A stretch of 64,000 nucleotides of DNA from the NCBI GenBank assembly GCA_947387485.1, contig CANDNT010000019.1:1-64000 (forward strand). Reading direction: 5' to 3'. Source of the stretch: Aquimarina rhabdastrellae (GTDB lineage Bacteria > Bacteroidota > Bacteroidia > Flavobacteriales > Flavobacteriaceae). This document shows, one piece after another, positions 26,201-35,576 of this stretch (position 1 is the first letter of the stretch; every line of letters begins with the position of its first letter). A model generated the notes under the pieces. The model was not told the origin of the DNA. It saw only the letters and a list, made by a program, of their open reading frames with translations, and did not search any database. The translations under genes and the position numbers were made by a program.

Positions 26201-29158
26201 ACTATCGTCTGTACTGGCTTTCCATTGTTTTCCTGGTGCTGCTTGTTTTAGTACTCGGTTTAATGGTGAGGGTTCAAAGATACTTTCGCTATAGGCATTC
26301 ACCTCGTTTACTGCCATTGCATTAAAGTCGGCTGCATATTTGTTTTGATAATAGCTTTGGATATCCTGTTCAACATTTACGGTTGTATAGCTTCCGTTTG
26401 GTGTTTGGGCTTCATATGGTAAATATTGCTTGGATTGTCTTCCGATAGCATCATAGGCTAGATGGGTGATGATGTCTTTTTTATTTGGACTGTTTTTGAT
26501 GCCTATTTGTTGTTTGGCTCTTCCTAGTCCATCGTAATAGGCTACGGTTTCGATCACATCGCGATTTTGTCTTAGTTCATCGGCTGCTTCTAATTCGCGT
26601 TGGTATACTCGTGTATACACATAGTTTTCGTCACTTAAGCTTGGTGCGATATAATAGTCTTCTAGACATCCTTGCTCAGTTCCTGCTATAGTAGGACAGT
26701 TGTCATCGGCATTGGCTACATATCCTGTAGGTTGTTCACAGGCTTGTTGGCTAGTATTGGCATCTCCAAATCCATCTCCATCTACATCGGCATACCATGT
26801 AGGGATAGTTCCTATGGCATATTGTATCGCTCTGGCTGTACTCCAGCATCCATCGCTACTTCTTGCTCTTAGGTAATATTGTGTTCCACTGGTTAAGCTT
26901 ATTGTAGTAGTGCTATTGGCACTGCTTGTTCCAGTGGCACTTGTTTGCCAATAATAGGTCACTCCGCTTGGTGGATTACTTCTGGTTAGTACACTTTGCC
27001 CACATTCGTTGCTTATGTTTACTGTAGGCGGGGTTGCTGGTACTGTCTTTACATTATAATTAATGGTTCTTGCTGTACTCCAACAGCCTTGACTATTTCT
27101 TGCTCTTAGGTAATAAGTAGTCCCACTTGTCCTAGTAATACTATTGGTGCTATTAGCACTGCTTGTACCTGTTGCGGTATTTTGCCAATAATAGGTTACC
27201 CCACTTGGTGGATTGTTTCTGGTTAGTTTAGTACTTCCACAATCTTGGGTGATACTTGGTGCTGGTGGGATTGCTGGTACGGCTTTGATCGTATAATTGA
27301 TAGTTCGTGCCGTACTCCAACAGCCTTGACTACTTCTTGCTCTTAGGTAATAGGTTGTACCACTTGTTCGTGTTATTGTAGCATTAGTACTAGCGGTACT
27401 AGTCCCTGTTGCGGTATTTTGCCAATAGTATGTTACCCCACTTGGTGGGTTGTTTCTAGTTAGTATACTACTTCCACAGTTATTGTTTACACTTACTGCT
27501 GGTGGGGTATTGGGTACAGTTTTTATGATATAGTTCACTACTCTTGCTGCGCTCCAACAGCCACTGCTATTGTTTCTGGCTCTTAAATAATGTTTGTTCC
27601 CTCCAGTTGCTGTCCATGTAGTTCCTGCTAGCAAAGTTGATGTGCTTGTTCCTGTTGCTGACGATTGCCAGTAATAGGTTACTCCACTTGGTGGATTGGC
27701 TCTGGTTAAGGTTGTACTTCCACAGTTTTGGGTAATGCTTGGCATCGGTGGGCTTGTAGGTACTGCTTTTACGGTATAGAATACTGAGGTTGCTGTACTC
27801 CAACAGCCTTGACTGCTTCTGGCTCTTAGGTAATACTGTGTCCCACTGGTTCTAGTCAGGATTGTGCCACTACTAGCTGTACTTGTTCCGCTAGCACTAC
27901 TTTGCCAATAATAGGTTACTCCACTTGGTGGATTGCTTCTGGTTAGTATAGTACTTCCACAGTTTTGGGTAGTACTTGGTCTTGGTGGTGCGCTAGGTAC
28001 TGTTTTGATACTGTAATTTACTGTTCTTGCTGCTCCCCAACAACCTTGACTGCTTCGTCCTCTTAGGTAATAGGTACTACCACTTGTTCTGGTAAGAGTT
28101 GTTCCACTACTAGCTGTACTGGTTCCTGTTGCTGTATTTTGCCAATAATAGGTTACTCCACTTGGTGGATTACTTCTGGTTAATACACTATTTCCGCAGT
28201 TGTTACTTACGCTTACTACTGGTGGGGTACTTGGTACCGTTTTGATACTATAATTTACTGTTCTTGCCGTACTCCAACAGCCTGTACTATTGTTTCTTGC
28301 TCTTAAGTAATAGGTGCTACCACTTGTTCTGGTAAGGGTTGTTCCACTACTAGCTGTGCTAGTTCCATTAGGGTTACTTTGCCAATAATAGCTTATCCCA
28401 CTTGGTGGTGCTGTTCTTGTTAGTTTGGTATTCCCACAGTTTTGGGTAATACTTGGTGTTGGTGGGGGTGTTGGAAACGCTTTTATGCTATAGTTAATTC
28501 TAATGGCTTGACTCCAGCATCCTCCTTGATTGTTTCTTGCTCTTAAATAATAGGTATTCCCACTAGTTCTGGTGATACTTACACTACTATTTGCTGTACT
28601 TCTTCCTGTGGTGCTACTTTGCCAATACCAAGTTTCTTCACTTGTTGGATTTCCTCTGGTTAGTATCGATTGTCCGCATTGATTGTTTACTGTGGCGGTA
28701 GGGATGGTACTGCCTACATAGTCTTCGTCTATCTGTCCATCGCAATCATTGTCTATCCCATCACATACATCTGAGGCATTGGGATGTAGGGATGCATTGC
28801 TATCATCACAATCTAAAGCATTGGCTACATATCCATTGGGAATATGGCAAATACTAAATGGTCCTTGTGCATTAGGATCTCCATAGCCATCCCCATCGGC
28901 ATCTCTCCAATATTGTTTATTGGGTTTATTAGCATTGCTATCATTACAATCTCGATCGTTGTCTACATAACCTGAGGGCTTGGTTGCACTACATCTGGTT
29001 TGTGAGGCATCTCCTAATCCATCCCCATCGGCATCTTTATACCAGATTTTTCCTCCTGGTATATCACAGGGATCGTTACTGCCGCCTCCTGAACTTAATT
29101 GGGCATAGCCTATACTACTGCATAAGCATAGCCAGAGTATATATATGTATTTTTGCAT
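23198..29158 (-). CDS. Secreted Rhs-like YD-repeat protein with C-terminal M23 peptidase
   Basis: 1986 aa. Order: signal peptide (1-19, ends YAQ); MopE-type Ca-binding DADGDGYGD motifs (about 35-150); eight Ig-like repeats of about 78 residues (about 165-790) each with CG..xLTR.NPPSGV(T)YYW and Y(Y)LRAR....GCWS; a DUF6443-like start of the YD region (about 835); YD repeats; the Rhs core end (GRWMNID, NPIYFIDPDGN, about 1700-1745); and an M23 metallopeptidase domain with H1786xxxD1790 and H1890-L-H1892. M23 enzymes cut peptidoglycan peptide bridges. The M23 tip replaces the usual variable toxin of Rhs proteins. It is cotranscribed with the 1231-aa gene upstream (16 bp) and the lipoprotein downstream (overlap). 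No type IX sorting domain was seen. Confidence 0.88.
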   Translation of the reverse strand: MQKYIYILWLCLCSSIGYAQLSSGGGSNDPCDIPGGKIWYKDADGDGLGDASQTRCSATKPSGYVDNDRDCNDSNANKPNKQYWRDADGDGYGDPNAQGPFSICHIPNGYVANALDCDDSNASLHPNASDVCDGIDNDCDGQIDEDYVGSTIPTATVNNQCGQSILTRGNPTSEETWYWQSSTTGRSTANSSVSITRTSGNTYYLRARNNQGGCWSQAIRINYSIKAFPTPPPTPSITQNCGNTKLTRTAPPSGISYYWQSNPNGTSTASSGTTLTRTSGSTYYLRARNNSTGCWSTARTVNYSIKTVPSTPPVVSVSNNCGNSVLTRSNPPSGVTYYWQNTATGTSTASSGTTLTRTSGSTYYLRGRSSQGCWGAARTVNYSIKTVPSAPPRPSTTQNCGSTILTRSNPPSGVTYYWQSSASGTSTASSGTILTRTSGTQYYLRARSSQGCWSTATSVFYTVKAVPTSPPMPSITQNCGSTTLTRANPPSGVTYYWQSSATGTSTSTLLAGTTWTATGGNKHYLRARNNSSGCWSAARVVNYIIKTVPNTPPAVSVNNNCGSSILTRNNPPSGVTYYWQNTATGTSTASTNATITRTSGTTYYLRARSSQGCWSTARTINYTIKAVPAIPPAPSITQDCGSTKLTRNNPPSGVTYYWQNTATGTSSANSTNSITRTSGTTYYLRARNSQGCWSTARTINYNVKTVPATPPTVNISNECGQSVLTRSNPPSGVTYYWQTSATGTSSANSTTTISLTSGTQYYLRARSSDGCWSTARAIQYAIGTIPTWYADVDGDGFGDANTSQQACEQPTGYVANADDNCPTIAGTEQGCLEDYYIAPSLSDENYVYTRVYQRELEAADELRQNRDVIETVAYYDGLGRAKQQIGIKNSPNKKDIITHLAYDAIGRQSKQYLPYEAQTPNGSYTTVNVEQDIQSYYQNKYAADFNAMAVNEVNAYSESIFEPSPLNRVLKQAAPGKQWKASTDDSADHTIKSGWETNTIADQVVHFKVAITAGVASLVKEGNYAAERLHKTITKDENWTTGKDHTTEEYTNELGRIILKRTYNNEIAHNTYYVYDLYGNLTYVVPPKVTTADGVSQSELAELCYQYKYDYRNRLIEKKVPGKGWETIVYNKLDQPVLSQDANLKAQGVWLFTKYDALGRIVYTGKINDSRNRVTLQTVVNQSTTLWEARTTVQQVEGLSFYYTQNAFPTTGMTLLTINYYDDYALGSIPPLDPGTTNITWEGMTATTAVKGLLTVGQVRVLDTDKWITTTNYYDEKGRLWENLVKNEYLGTDTWTLTQLDFVGKPLKTFTKHIKDGKILCTTDVFTYDHMGRLLTQEQQINELPTERILSNHYDELGQLIRKDVGGKTTATAALQSVDYSYNVRGWLKQINDTQNLGTDLFGFRLNYDTPEQGATALFNGNISETHWKTANDNTLRHYTYSYDALNRITAAISNSGRYDLSSVSYDKMGNILSLERKGHLNEAATSFGMMDNLTYSYDAGNKLLSVNDAVTQPFGFKKYAHSGNDYEYDVNGNMVIDRNKGITNISYNHLNLPTGVNIANTEHNGNITYVYDATGIKQKKIATEGSNSTITEYAGNFIYKNGVLEFFNHAEGYIEPKGDETFDYIYQYKDHLGNIRLSYQDMDNNGTIYQNTEIKEEKHYYPFGMIQKGYNNLVIGRKHNYGFVNKEENAELGLDWYDFGVRNYDATLGRWMNIDLLADELIQLDKNPYGYSFNNPIYFIDPDGNSPCPPGIPCENVLPDMERMRVNRASNLGAGYTRNNGTKWHAGHDLYAASGTSVRSSMEGEVVAEGESSSYGNYVTIKTTHTYTKVVGYNGKDKIIEEVTDIYYHFYAHLQSTNVEKGDIVKAGQEIGLSGTSGNASGLSGANEHLHFEIGKELRWNGSPFIKKSSLLDANVAYKDVFFKSQDEDGNQSIKGIVRISKDEDGNIILNFQDFKSTSSNGNDGEKLISNKKRNELLKGVEFSN

Positions 29159-29174
29159 GTCTTTTGATTTGATG

Positions 29175-32100
29175 TTATTCTTGGGTTTTATAGTGGTATT
29201 GATTTTCGGATACCAATTTGCCTGCTGCGTCTTTTACCTGTAGTAGCCTATTGTGTTTATCATACTCATAATAGATCGTATACCCTTTTGGATCGGTAAT
29301 ACTGGTTACGCCTATTAATGGATCATAGGTATAGGTGGTTACTAAGGCTTCGGGATGTGCTGCTCGCAATTCGTTTAGCTTTTCGCGTAAAGCGCCCTCT
29401 TTTCCTACGTCACCTATGGTACGGTCATCATCCTTATTAGACAATTCTCTTACTATGGCATTGATGTCTATCGTTGGTGATTCTGTATCAAGCTGTTCAA
29501 AGTTTTGGATTTGTGCAATGATATAGCGATCTCCATATCCCCATAGGTATTGCGTTTTAGTACCATCAGTCTGTTGTTGTCTAATTGGACGTCCTACTTG
29601 ATTGTAAGTAAATTCTGCACGTTGTTCTAATGGATCTTCGCCTTTGGCAGTATAAACACGATAGGGTACAGTTTTGCTATAACTTTGTTTATAAGTACTA
29701 CGCTGCATCCCGATACGTACTCCATCTTGATAGGTCTCTGTCTGGATTGGTGTGCTCACTCGATTGGCTGCTATTAAGGCTTGGATTCCGGCTACTTCTT
29801 CTGTTTCAAATTCTCCTCCAGATATGCTTGTTCCATTCTCGATGTCTTTTGGATAACGGTAGGTCATCTTTTGTAGAATACCTTCGCCTTGTTGGGTTGT
29901 TTGGTTTCGTAATACATAATCCACCGTTGGGTCATATTCATACTGGGTTGTCGTGGTGATTTGCTGGTCTCCATAATAGCTTGTTGCTCGGGTCTCTATC
30001 AAATGTCCTGAGGATATGCTTGCTACATTGACACGTCCATTAAGCGAGGTATAACGTTTGTTTATACATCCTACGATGTTCATATGTGGATAGTCCTCTG
30101 GTCGGTTACAAACTAATGGTCTTCCTGGTTTTAAGGCACATAATGATCCGATACAACTCCATTTTGGCTCTAGGTGTTCTATACTGATGGTTCCATCTTC
30201 ATTGGCTCTAAAGGCTACATATTTTTGCTCTGTATTTTCTACCGTGACCACACTCATCCCTGGTACGGCATCGATATTATAATCTCTATATATGGATTGT
30301 TCGCGACTTAGGGTATCTCCGCTGGTGGTATAGCGTAATACTTCTTTGCTTTTTCCTGCTTTAAAATCTGCTCTAAAGTTATTGTAATATGGGGCTGTAG
30401 CTACGGCTACTAATCCTGATTTTCCTCCGTAAAACTGATACTCGGTATATCCGTTTTTCATCCCTTGTAGCTCTACTAGTGAAGGGATGTTTCCGCCTTC
30501 ATCTTCGCCTTCGCCTTGCGGGTCATTATCTACCACAGCTACTGGAGCTACGTTGATTTCTCCATCAATCTCAAATACGTTTTTATAGCCTATATGTACG
30601 CCACTTCCTGCTCGTGCTACGCTGCTTCTGCTTATCGTAGTGGTATAGACAAAGGTTTCTCCATCGTGAGATTTTGAGGTGGAACTGCTATAGAGTTTAG
30701 GTTCATAGATATTTGATGCCGAGGAATAATCGCTGTCTATAGTCTCTGTATAGCGGTAGTTTTTTATGGTACTGATCTTATTGCTTTCACTATAGTTGGT
30801 ACGTTTTTTTAGGCGAATTCCTGGATGAACTTTATGGGTCACCACATTGGTCTTATAATGCTTGGTTATTTTTAATCCTACACTAGCTTGTACTGGATTA
30901 GGATCTGTTATCACATCTGGATCAGAAACCACCGTTGGAGATCCTGCTACGGCTATGGTTAATTGATACAAGCCTGCCTCGAGTTCTACATTACGGTCTA
31001 GTTCACTGCCTCCGCTTTGTTTATACCATACTACTGGAGCTGGGTGATTATCAAAATTTCCGCCATAGCCTACAAAGTCTTCGTATGCTATTTCTCCGCT
31101 TGGTCTACTGATTAAAAAGACTCCGAATTGTGAGGAACTTTGTGGGTTGCTAAAGTCTAATTCGTATTTCCCTGTACTTGGGATACGGATGATTCTTGAG
31201 ACAATCTTTGGGGGTGTTCCATATTTATCCCTACAGTTTCCTAAACATCCTGTGCCATCGCCTTGGTCTCCTCTTACGGTTAATGTCGCTATCGTTTCTG
31301 AGGGACGTGCTTTATAGGAAGAACTTTGGTGTGATTCGTATTCAAATACCGTCTTTCCGCCTGTAGGATAGGTGATTGCTGTTAAGGTTCCTATTCTTGC
31401 TGTTAATGGATTGGGGTCTCTTTTTGCTCCTGTAAAGTGGGCATTTCCTAATTGTAATTCTGGGTATAAGTCGGTGTTTCCTGTTGCGCCATTATTATAG
31501 CCTAAATAGTCTTGTCCTTTGCTTTTTAATGATGGAACTTTTTCTGGTTGTTCATAGGCAAATCGATAACTGTTTTTATAGGTCTCTTCTTGTCCGTAAT
31601 AGTGTAAGGCGTCTAGCTTTAATCGAATCTCGTCTGGATCACTGTTCTCTGCTGTTTCACTTGCGTTTAATCCAAAGTAACTGTGTTCAAATACTACTTT
31701 TTGTAGTGCTATAGCTGTTTGTGGATCAAAAACACTGATAGAGGCAATTCCTGATTTAACATTAGTTGCTTCTATTCCTCCTGAGCCTGCAATCTCATAG
31801 GTTCTATCGTATCGCTTTTTATATGCTAGATTCACAATGGTTTTGCTATTGTGCTTGATACTTGATAAAAATACTTCTTGGTTATGGCTTATCGGTTGAA
31901 AGGTGGAATAGCTATCTACTCCTGTATAGTTCTCTTCAAAATCTTTGATGGTATTGGTTACCGTCACTGCCTCATGTAAGAACTGTGGGCCTGTAAAGCT
32001 TCCATAATCTGTATAGATAAAGTCATAGGTATCTAAACCATTTGGGGAAATCATCTTGGTTAGTCTCCAACTCGCATTATAGTCTTTTTCTATATTATGG

Positions 32101-32870
32101 GTTCCTAAAGTAGCATCATTTCCTAGAGAATATACTCTTTCTGCTTTTTCAAAATAAAACCTTGTCCCATCTTCGTTAGTGATAATCCATGAGTTTACAT
32201 CTCCATCTTGATAGGCTATATCTGCTTCTGCTTTGATTCTTGGGTTATTTAAGACTCTTGGTCTAAAGTTATCTCGATAGTCTAAAACGATATGGGCATT
32301 AAGTCCAAAGGCATTTACACTAAAATAGTCTGGATGGGTATCTATCGCATTTCTATTGATATGATCTAAGTATTGATAATAGTCTATAGCTACTTCTACT
32401 GAAGCAAAGCGGGTACGGTTCTCGATATATTGCTCGGTTTGTGCTCTGGTTAATGCCGAATGCATTAATCCTCCTATGGTGTTATCTGGTAGTCCGTTAA
32501 CCACTCTACTTACTGCGCCTCCCATGCTTAGGTTCCATCCTAATCCTGAGGGTGTCGAGGGTTGATTGACTTTGATTCCTGAGGCATCATAGGTTAGTCC
32601 TATTGGGATGTCCATCTCTAAGCCTTTGTAACTAACTATAGGGATGTCTATCTGTGGGGTTCCTGTATAATGATTGGCAGGGATCTCTCCGTACTTTTGA
32701 AAGGCGGCTGCTTCGGGGGCTAATGGCAAACTAAAACTACGCTCCATCTGTGCTAGATAGTCTGGGCCTTCTTCGCCTTCACCATTACCATCGTCTCCGA
32801 TTTGGGCATAACTGATACTGCTTATGATACACACCAATAGCGTGCACCACAGCTTGCTGTAGTGTTTCAT
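29175..32870 (-). CDS. Secreted YD-repeat protein, partner of the M23 Rhs-like protein
   Basis: 1231 aa. Signal peptide 1-22 (ends SYAQ), an acidic linker, then the N-terminal module seen in Bacteroidetes Rhs-like pairs (Y.GTPQIDIPIV, GLTYDASGI, PSGLGWNLSMGG at about 70-120). A long beta-rich region with YD-type repeats follows, ending in TYDPLIGVTSITDPKGYTIY and YEYDKHNRLLQVKDA. It has no core-cleavage motif or toxin tip, so it probably works as shell or partner for the 1986-aa protein, whose gene begins 16 bp downstream. The pair is transcribed away from the small gene at 33009. Confidence 0.85.
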   Translation of the reverse strand: MKHYSKLWCTLLVCIISSISYAQIGDDGNGEGEEGPDYLAQMERSFSLPLAPEAAAFQKYGEIPANHYTGTPQIDIPIVSYKGLEMDIPIGLTYDASGIKVNQPSTPSGLGWNLSMGGAVSRVVNGLPDNTIGGLMHSALTRAQTEQYIENRTRFASVEVAIDYYQYLDHINRNAIDTHPDYFSVNAFGLNAHIVLDYRDNFRPRVLNNPRIKAEADIAYQDGDVNSWIITNEDGTRFYFEKAERVYSLGNDATLGTHNIEKDYNASWRLTKMISPNGLDTYDFIYTDYGSFTGPQFLHEAVTVTNTIKDFEENYTGVDSYSTFQPISHNQEVFLSSIKHNSKTIVNLAYKKRYDRTYEIAGSGGIEATNVKSGIASISVFDPQTAIALQKVVFEHSYFGLNASETAENSDPDEIRLKLDALHYYGQEETYKNSYRFAYEQPEKVPSLKSKGQDYLGYNNGATGNTDLYPELQLGNAHFTGAKRDPNPLTARIGTLTAITYPTGGKTVFEYESHQSSSYKARPSETIATLTVRGDQGDGTGCLGNCRDKYGTPPKIVSRIIRIPSTGKYELDFSNPQSSSQFGVFLISRPSGEIAYEDFVGYGGNFDNHPAPVVWYKQSGGSELDRNVELEAGLYQLTIAVAGSPTVVSDPDVITDPNPVQASVGLKITKHYKTNVVTHKVHPGIRLKKRTNYSESNKISTIKNYRYTETIDSDYSSASNIYEPKLYSSSTSKSHDGETFVYTTTISRSSVARAGSGVHIGYKNVFEIDGEINVAPVAVVDNDPQGEGEDEGGNIPSLVELQGMKNGYTEYQFYGGKSGLVAVATAPYYNNFRADFKAGKSKEVLRYTTSGDTLSREQSIYRDYNIDAVPGMSVVTVENTEQKYVAFRANEDGTISIEHLEPKWSCIGSLCALKPGRPLVCNRPEDYPHMNIVGCINKRYTSLNGRVNVASISSGHLIETRATSYYGDQQITTTTQYEYDPTVDYVLRNQTTQQGEGILQKMTYRYPKDIENGTSISGGEFETEEVAGIQALIAANRVSTPIQTETYQDGVRIGMQRSTYKQSYSKTVPYRVYTAKGEDPLEQRAEFTYNQVGRPIRQQQTDGTKTQYLWGYGDRYIIAQIQNFEQLDTESPTIDINAIVRELSNKDDDRTIGDVGKEGALREKLNELRAAHPEALVTTYTYDPLIGVTSITDPKGYTIYYEYDKHNRLLQVKDAAGKLVSENQYHYKTQE

Positions 32871-33008
32871 ACTCGTTCGTTTTTTGAATTTTTGATTAAT
32901 TTTTTTAACGCTACAAATTTACGGGTTAACTGTAATATGGGCAAATCTTGCCTCAGGGGATTTTTCCCCTTTTTTATGGAATTTTCTCGCATATATTTCG
33001 ATTTATGA

Positions 33009-33299
33009 TTATTTACTTATTGTTCGTGACTTTAAATACAATTGGCTTGCTCGACTGATTAATTCTTGTGCTTTGGGTATGGATAATTTGGAATCATAGC
33101 ATCGATACATCCATAGATATAGGATTATTTCATAGGGTTGATCTTTAAAGAGTCGATGCATAAAGCGATCAAATGGGATATCTAAATGTTTTAGAATTGC
33201 ACAGAGATAATTCCCCTCGGCTATGGCTGCTTCTTGTTTGGCTTGATAACTGCTTGTCATTACTTTGATATTTGAATTTATGATATGATAGAAAGGCAC
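33009..33299 (-). CDS. Small unknown protein upstream of the Rhs-like operon
   Basis: 96 aa as read; M14 (MTSSYQAKQEAAIAEG) is a credible later start. It is helical and soluble with aromatic residues (EIILYLWMYRCY). No family is recognised. It lies 138 bp upstream of the 1231-aa gene on the same strand. Confidence 0.5.
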   Translation of the reverse strand: MPFYHIINSNIKVMTSSYQAKQEAAIAEGNYLCAILKHLDIPFDRFMHRLFKDQPYEIILYLWMYRCYDSKLSIPKAQELISRASQLYLKSRTISK

Positions 33300-33618
33300 A
33301 CTCCTTATAATTAAGGAGCATGGCTCTTTCTGGGCTATTGATGGAATAGACCTCCGTTATTTTCTTTGCTGTTTTTATAAAGAGGTCATTAGTTAGAAAA
33401 TGACCTCTTTGATTGCACTAACTGAACTTTACCCTATAGTCAATGTTAGATTTTTGGAATGTCGCGCTCTATCGGGGAGGTAATAAGCTAGCGACATTCC
33501 TTGTCGCTGGGGTAGCGTTATTTTCTTTGATTTGAAGCCAAGCGTAGCCTAACCCCATGTCTCGTACTACACTTGGGCTTCTTCTTCAATCAAACTATAT
33601 TGTGCTGTTATTTTATTT
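33300..33618. other. Intergenic region with several inverted repeats
   Basis: A perfect 12-bp stem lies at 33379-33390 with 33399-33410 (AAAGAGGTCATT). GGAATGTCGC (33456-33465) pairs perfectly with GCGACATTCC (33491-33500), and a third TGTCGCT follows. No T-run gives a clear terminator direction. No gene is seen. Confidence 0.55.
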
Positions 33619-34053
33619 TTAATTACTTATCCAGATAGCTTTGTCTTTAGGATGGTAAAACATCTTAAATGTTGTCATATCTGTAAGTAACTCGGATAGA
33701 CAATTAGATATAAGGGGGATACTGCTTGTTGTATCTTTACTGTATTCTTCCCAATGTTCTGCCAGATCACAGGTCACAGTATATAGGTTTTTATCTGCTT
33801 TTTCTGGTAATTCTAAATATATCCTTAGTTCTTTTTGAGCTGTGTGTAGTATTGTGATTTCTTGTTTTTGAGCATTCCACTCACAATGATATTCATAATA
33901 ATGTGTGGCATCTATTAAAGGTAACTTTTCTATTTCTTTCTGGAATACTGTTATAGGGATTGCTTTATGGAAGTTTTCTTCTGGCGTTGTTGTACTACAA
34001 CTTAAAAAAAATAGTCCTAGTAATACTATTACATAATTATTAGTGTATTTCAT
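33619..34053 (-). CDS. Small lipoprotein, paralogue of 21103-21570
   Basis: 144 aa with a lipobox LFFLSCST (Cys about 19). The mature region matches the lipoprotein at 21103: WN, a run ending (E/K)LxIxL, YTVTC, W, SNCLSE and a terminal FYHPKDKAIW strand. It lacks the extra CGGC-type cysteines of that paralogue. Function unknown. Confidence 0.75.
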   Translation of the reverse strand: MKYTNNYVIVLLGLFFLSCSTTTPEENFHKAIPITVFQKEIEKLPLIDATHYYEYHCEWNAQKQEITILHTAQKELRIYLELPEKADKNLYTVTCDLAEHWEEYSKDTTSSIPLISNCLSELLTDMTTFKMFYHPKDKAIWISN

Positions 34054-34451
34054 AACTGATTATTATTTTGATTAATATGATATGATTTTGTTATTTTTTT
34101 TAAACGTTGTGTTTTTCCTCACCATATCGGTATAACCTAGAAATAAGTTATACCGAGAATTACATGGTGGGAATCCTTAATCATAAAAAAACTATTACCA
34201 ACTACACATTACTTATCTTGCCTAGTCTTTTTTAACAAAGAGCCTGCCTTAGTCTTACAGACTCTTTGTTTAACACAAACTCAACGTATCGAAATGCTAC
34301 ATTTTAAAACTTAATAATGGGTAGGGAATTTACTTAAAAAGGTATGCTTGTAGATTACTTAATACCTAAACAAATAGTTACCCCAAATGCTCCGCTACCC
34401 ATATATTTATCAATCAATTAAAAAGTATCTGTTCATATCTACTCTTTATTC
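34054..34451. other. Intergenic region with a cruciform-forming site
   Basis: TCGGTATAAC (34127-34136) pairs perfectly with GTTATACCGA (34147-34156), with outer arms ACCAT (34121-34125) and ATGGT (34164-34168). AACAAAGAG near 34236 pairs with CTCTTTGTT near 34259. No gene is seen. Confidence 0.55.
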
Positions 34452-34697
34452 TTACATACTTGCTTGTATGTGTACCATTTGTTGAATCATCGTTATGACT
34501 TCTCTATTTGCTTTTGAGAGTACTTTTATTATAGATTCTTGTAATGGTATTTTTTCTTTGTAGAGCTTTTCTATTTCTTGATTGAGTATGGTATATCGTA
34601 AACTCTTTCCTTGTTCTTTATTAAAATGCTCATACTCTATATTGAGGTATTCTAATATTCTCTTTTTGTAAGCTTGTAGTGTCATGATTTGTTTCAA
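34452..34697 (-). CDS. Small unknown helical protein
   Basis: 81 aa, nearly all helical and charged (LQAYKKRILEYLNIEYEHF), with no signal peptide or membrane helix. M5 is an alternative start. It is divergent from the XRE gene at 34774. No family is recognised. Confidence 0.5.
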   Translation of the reverse strand: MKQIMTLQAYKKRILEYLNIEYEHFNKEQGKSLRYTILNQEIEKLYKEKIPLQESIIKVLSKANREVITMIQQMVHIQASM

Positions 34698-34773
34698 TTG
34701 ATTATGATTTAATTTCTAAATGATTAATTTTATTACAATTTTACATATAAAAAATGAATAATTCAATTTTAAT

Positions 34774-35208
34774 ATGAATTTTATATCGAAAAATATTCTG
34801 TTTTTAGTTAAAGAAGAAAATATAAGTAAAGATGCTTTTGGAAAATTATTCAATTTAAAGAGAGGTAACATAAGCTCTTATATAAATGGTAAAGCAATGC
34901 CTAAACTTGAAACTCTAATAAAAATCTCAAGTAAATATGATATTCTTATTGATGATTTAATACATATTGATTTATCCAAAAATCAGAAGCAAAACAAAAA
35001 TGTAAATGTTAGTTTACATGATTTTTCTCAAGAAGAAATCATAAAACATTTATATATAAAAGATGAGGAGTTCTCTAAAAACCCTCTATTATGGATGTAT
35101 ATAAAAATGAAATTATTGGATGATAAGATCGGGAAAGAAGAAGATTTAATCTATAAAATAAAGTCTAAACAAGCTGAAAGTCTGGATAATGTTAAAAATA
35201 AAAAGTAG
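34774..35208 (+). CDS. XRE-family transcriptional regulator, copy 1
   Basis: 144 aa. Residues about 1-65 are an XRE/Cro-type helix-turn-helix (SKDAFGKLFNLKRGNISSYI, NGKAMPKLETLIKIS). Residues 80-144 are a helical tail. It is a close paralogue of the protein at 35577, sharing the EEIIKHLY and SKNPLLWMY blocks, which indicates tandem duplication. It has its own upstream region and probably represses a nearby or its own promoter. Confidence 0.85.
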   Translation: MNFISKNILFLVKEENISKDAFGKLFNLKRGNISSYINGKAMPKLETLIKISSKYDILIDDLIHIDLSKNQKQNKNVNVSLHDFSQEEIIKHLYIKDEEFSKNPLLWMYIKMKLLDDKIGKEEDLIYKIKSKQAESLDNVKNKK

Positions 35209-35236
35209 CACCAATGAAATCATTGATGCCATAATA

Positions 35237-35419
35237 TTAATCTCTGTCATCAGGATCTGGTTCTTCTTCTTTATCAGATAAAAAAACGTCATTTGAAACC
35301 CCTAACTCATCAATAATTATAGGGTTTTCATTAATCTGGTTTTCATTTAAATTATCTTTTTCACAGCTAATAAAGCTAATTGATAAGAATAGAATAGTGA
35401 TAGTGAATATAGTTCTCAT
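35237..35419 (-). CDS. Very small lipoprotein between the two regulators
   Basis: 60 aa with signal and lipobox (ISFISCEKD, Cys about 19) and an acidic C-terminus ending EEEPDPDDRD. It lies between the duplicated XRE genes on the opposite strand, so it may be a target or linked factor. Function unknown. Confidence 0.6.
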   Translation of the reverse strand: MRTIFTITILFLSISFISCEKDNLNENQINENPIIIDELGVSNDVFLSDKEEEPDPDDRD

Positions 35420-35576
35420 AATAATTCATTAAAGTTGTAATGAATTAAATTTAGTTTAAACGAATTATTTAGCCAATTAGATATTTTGTTATATTGCTTA
35501 GAAGTAATAAAATCAAATCTCTGGATTCAGATTTTATCTGATACTATCAATTTTAAGTCGATTAACTAGTTTTTTA

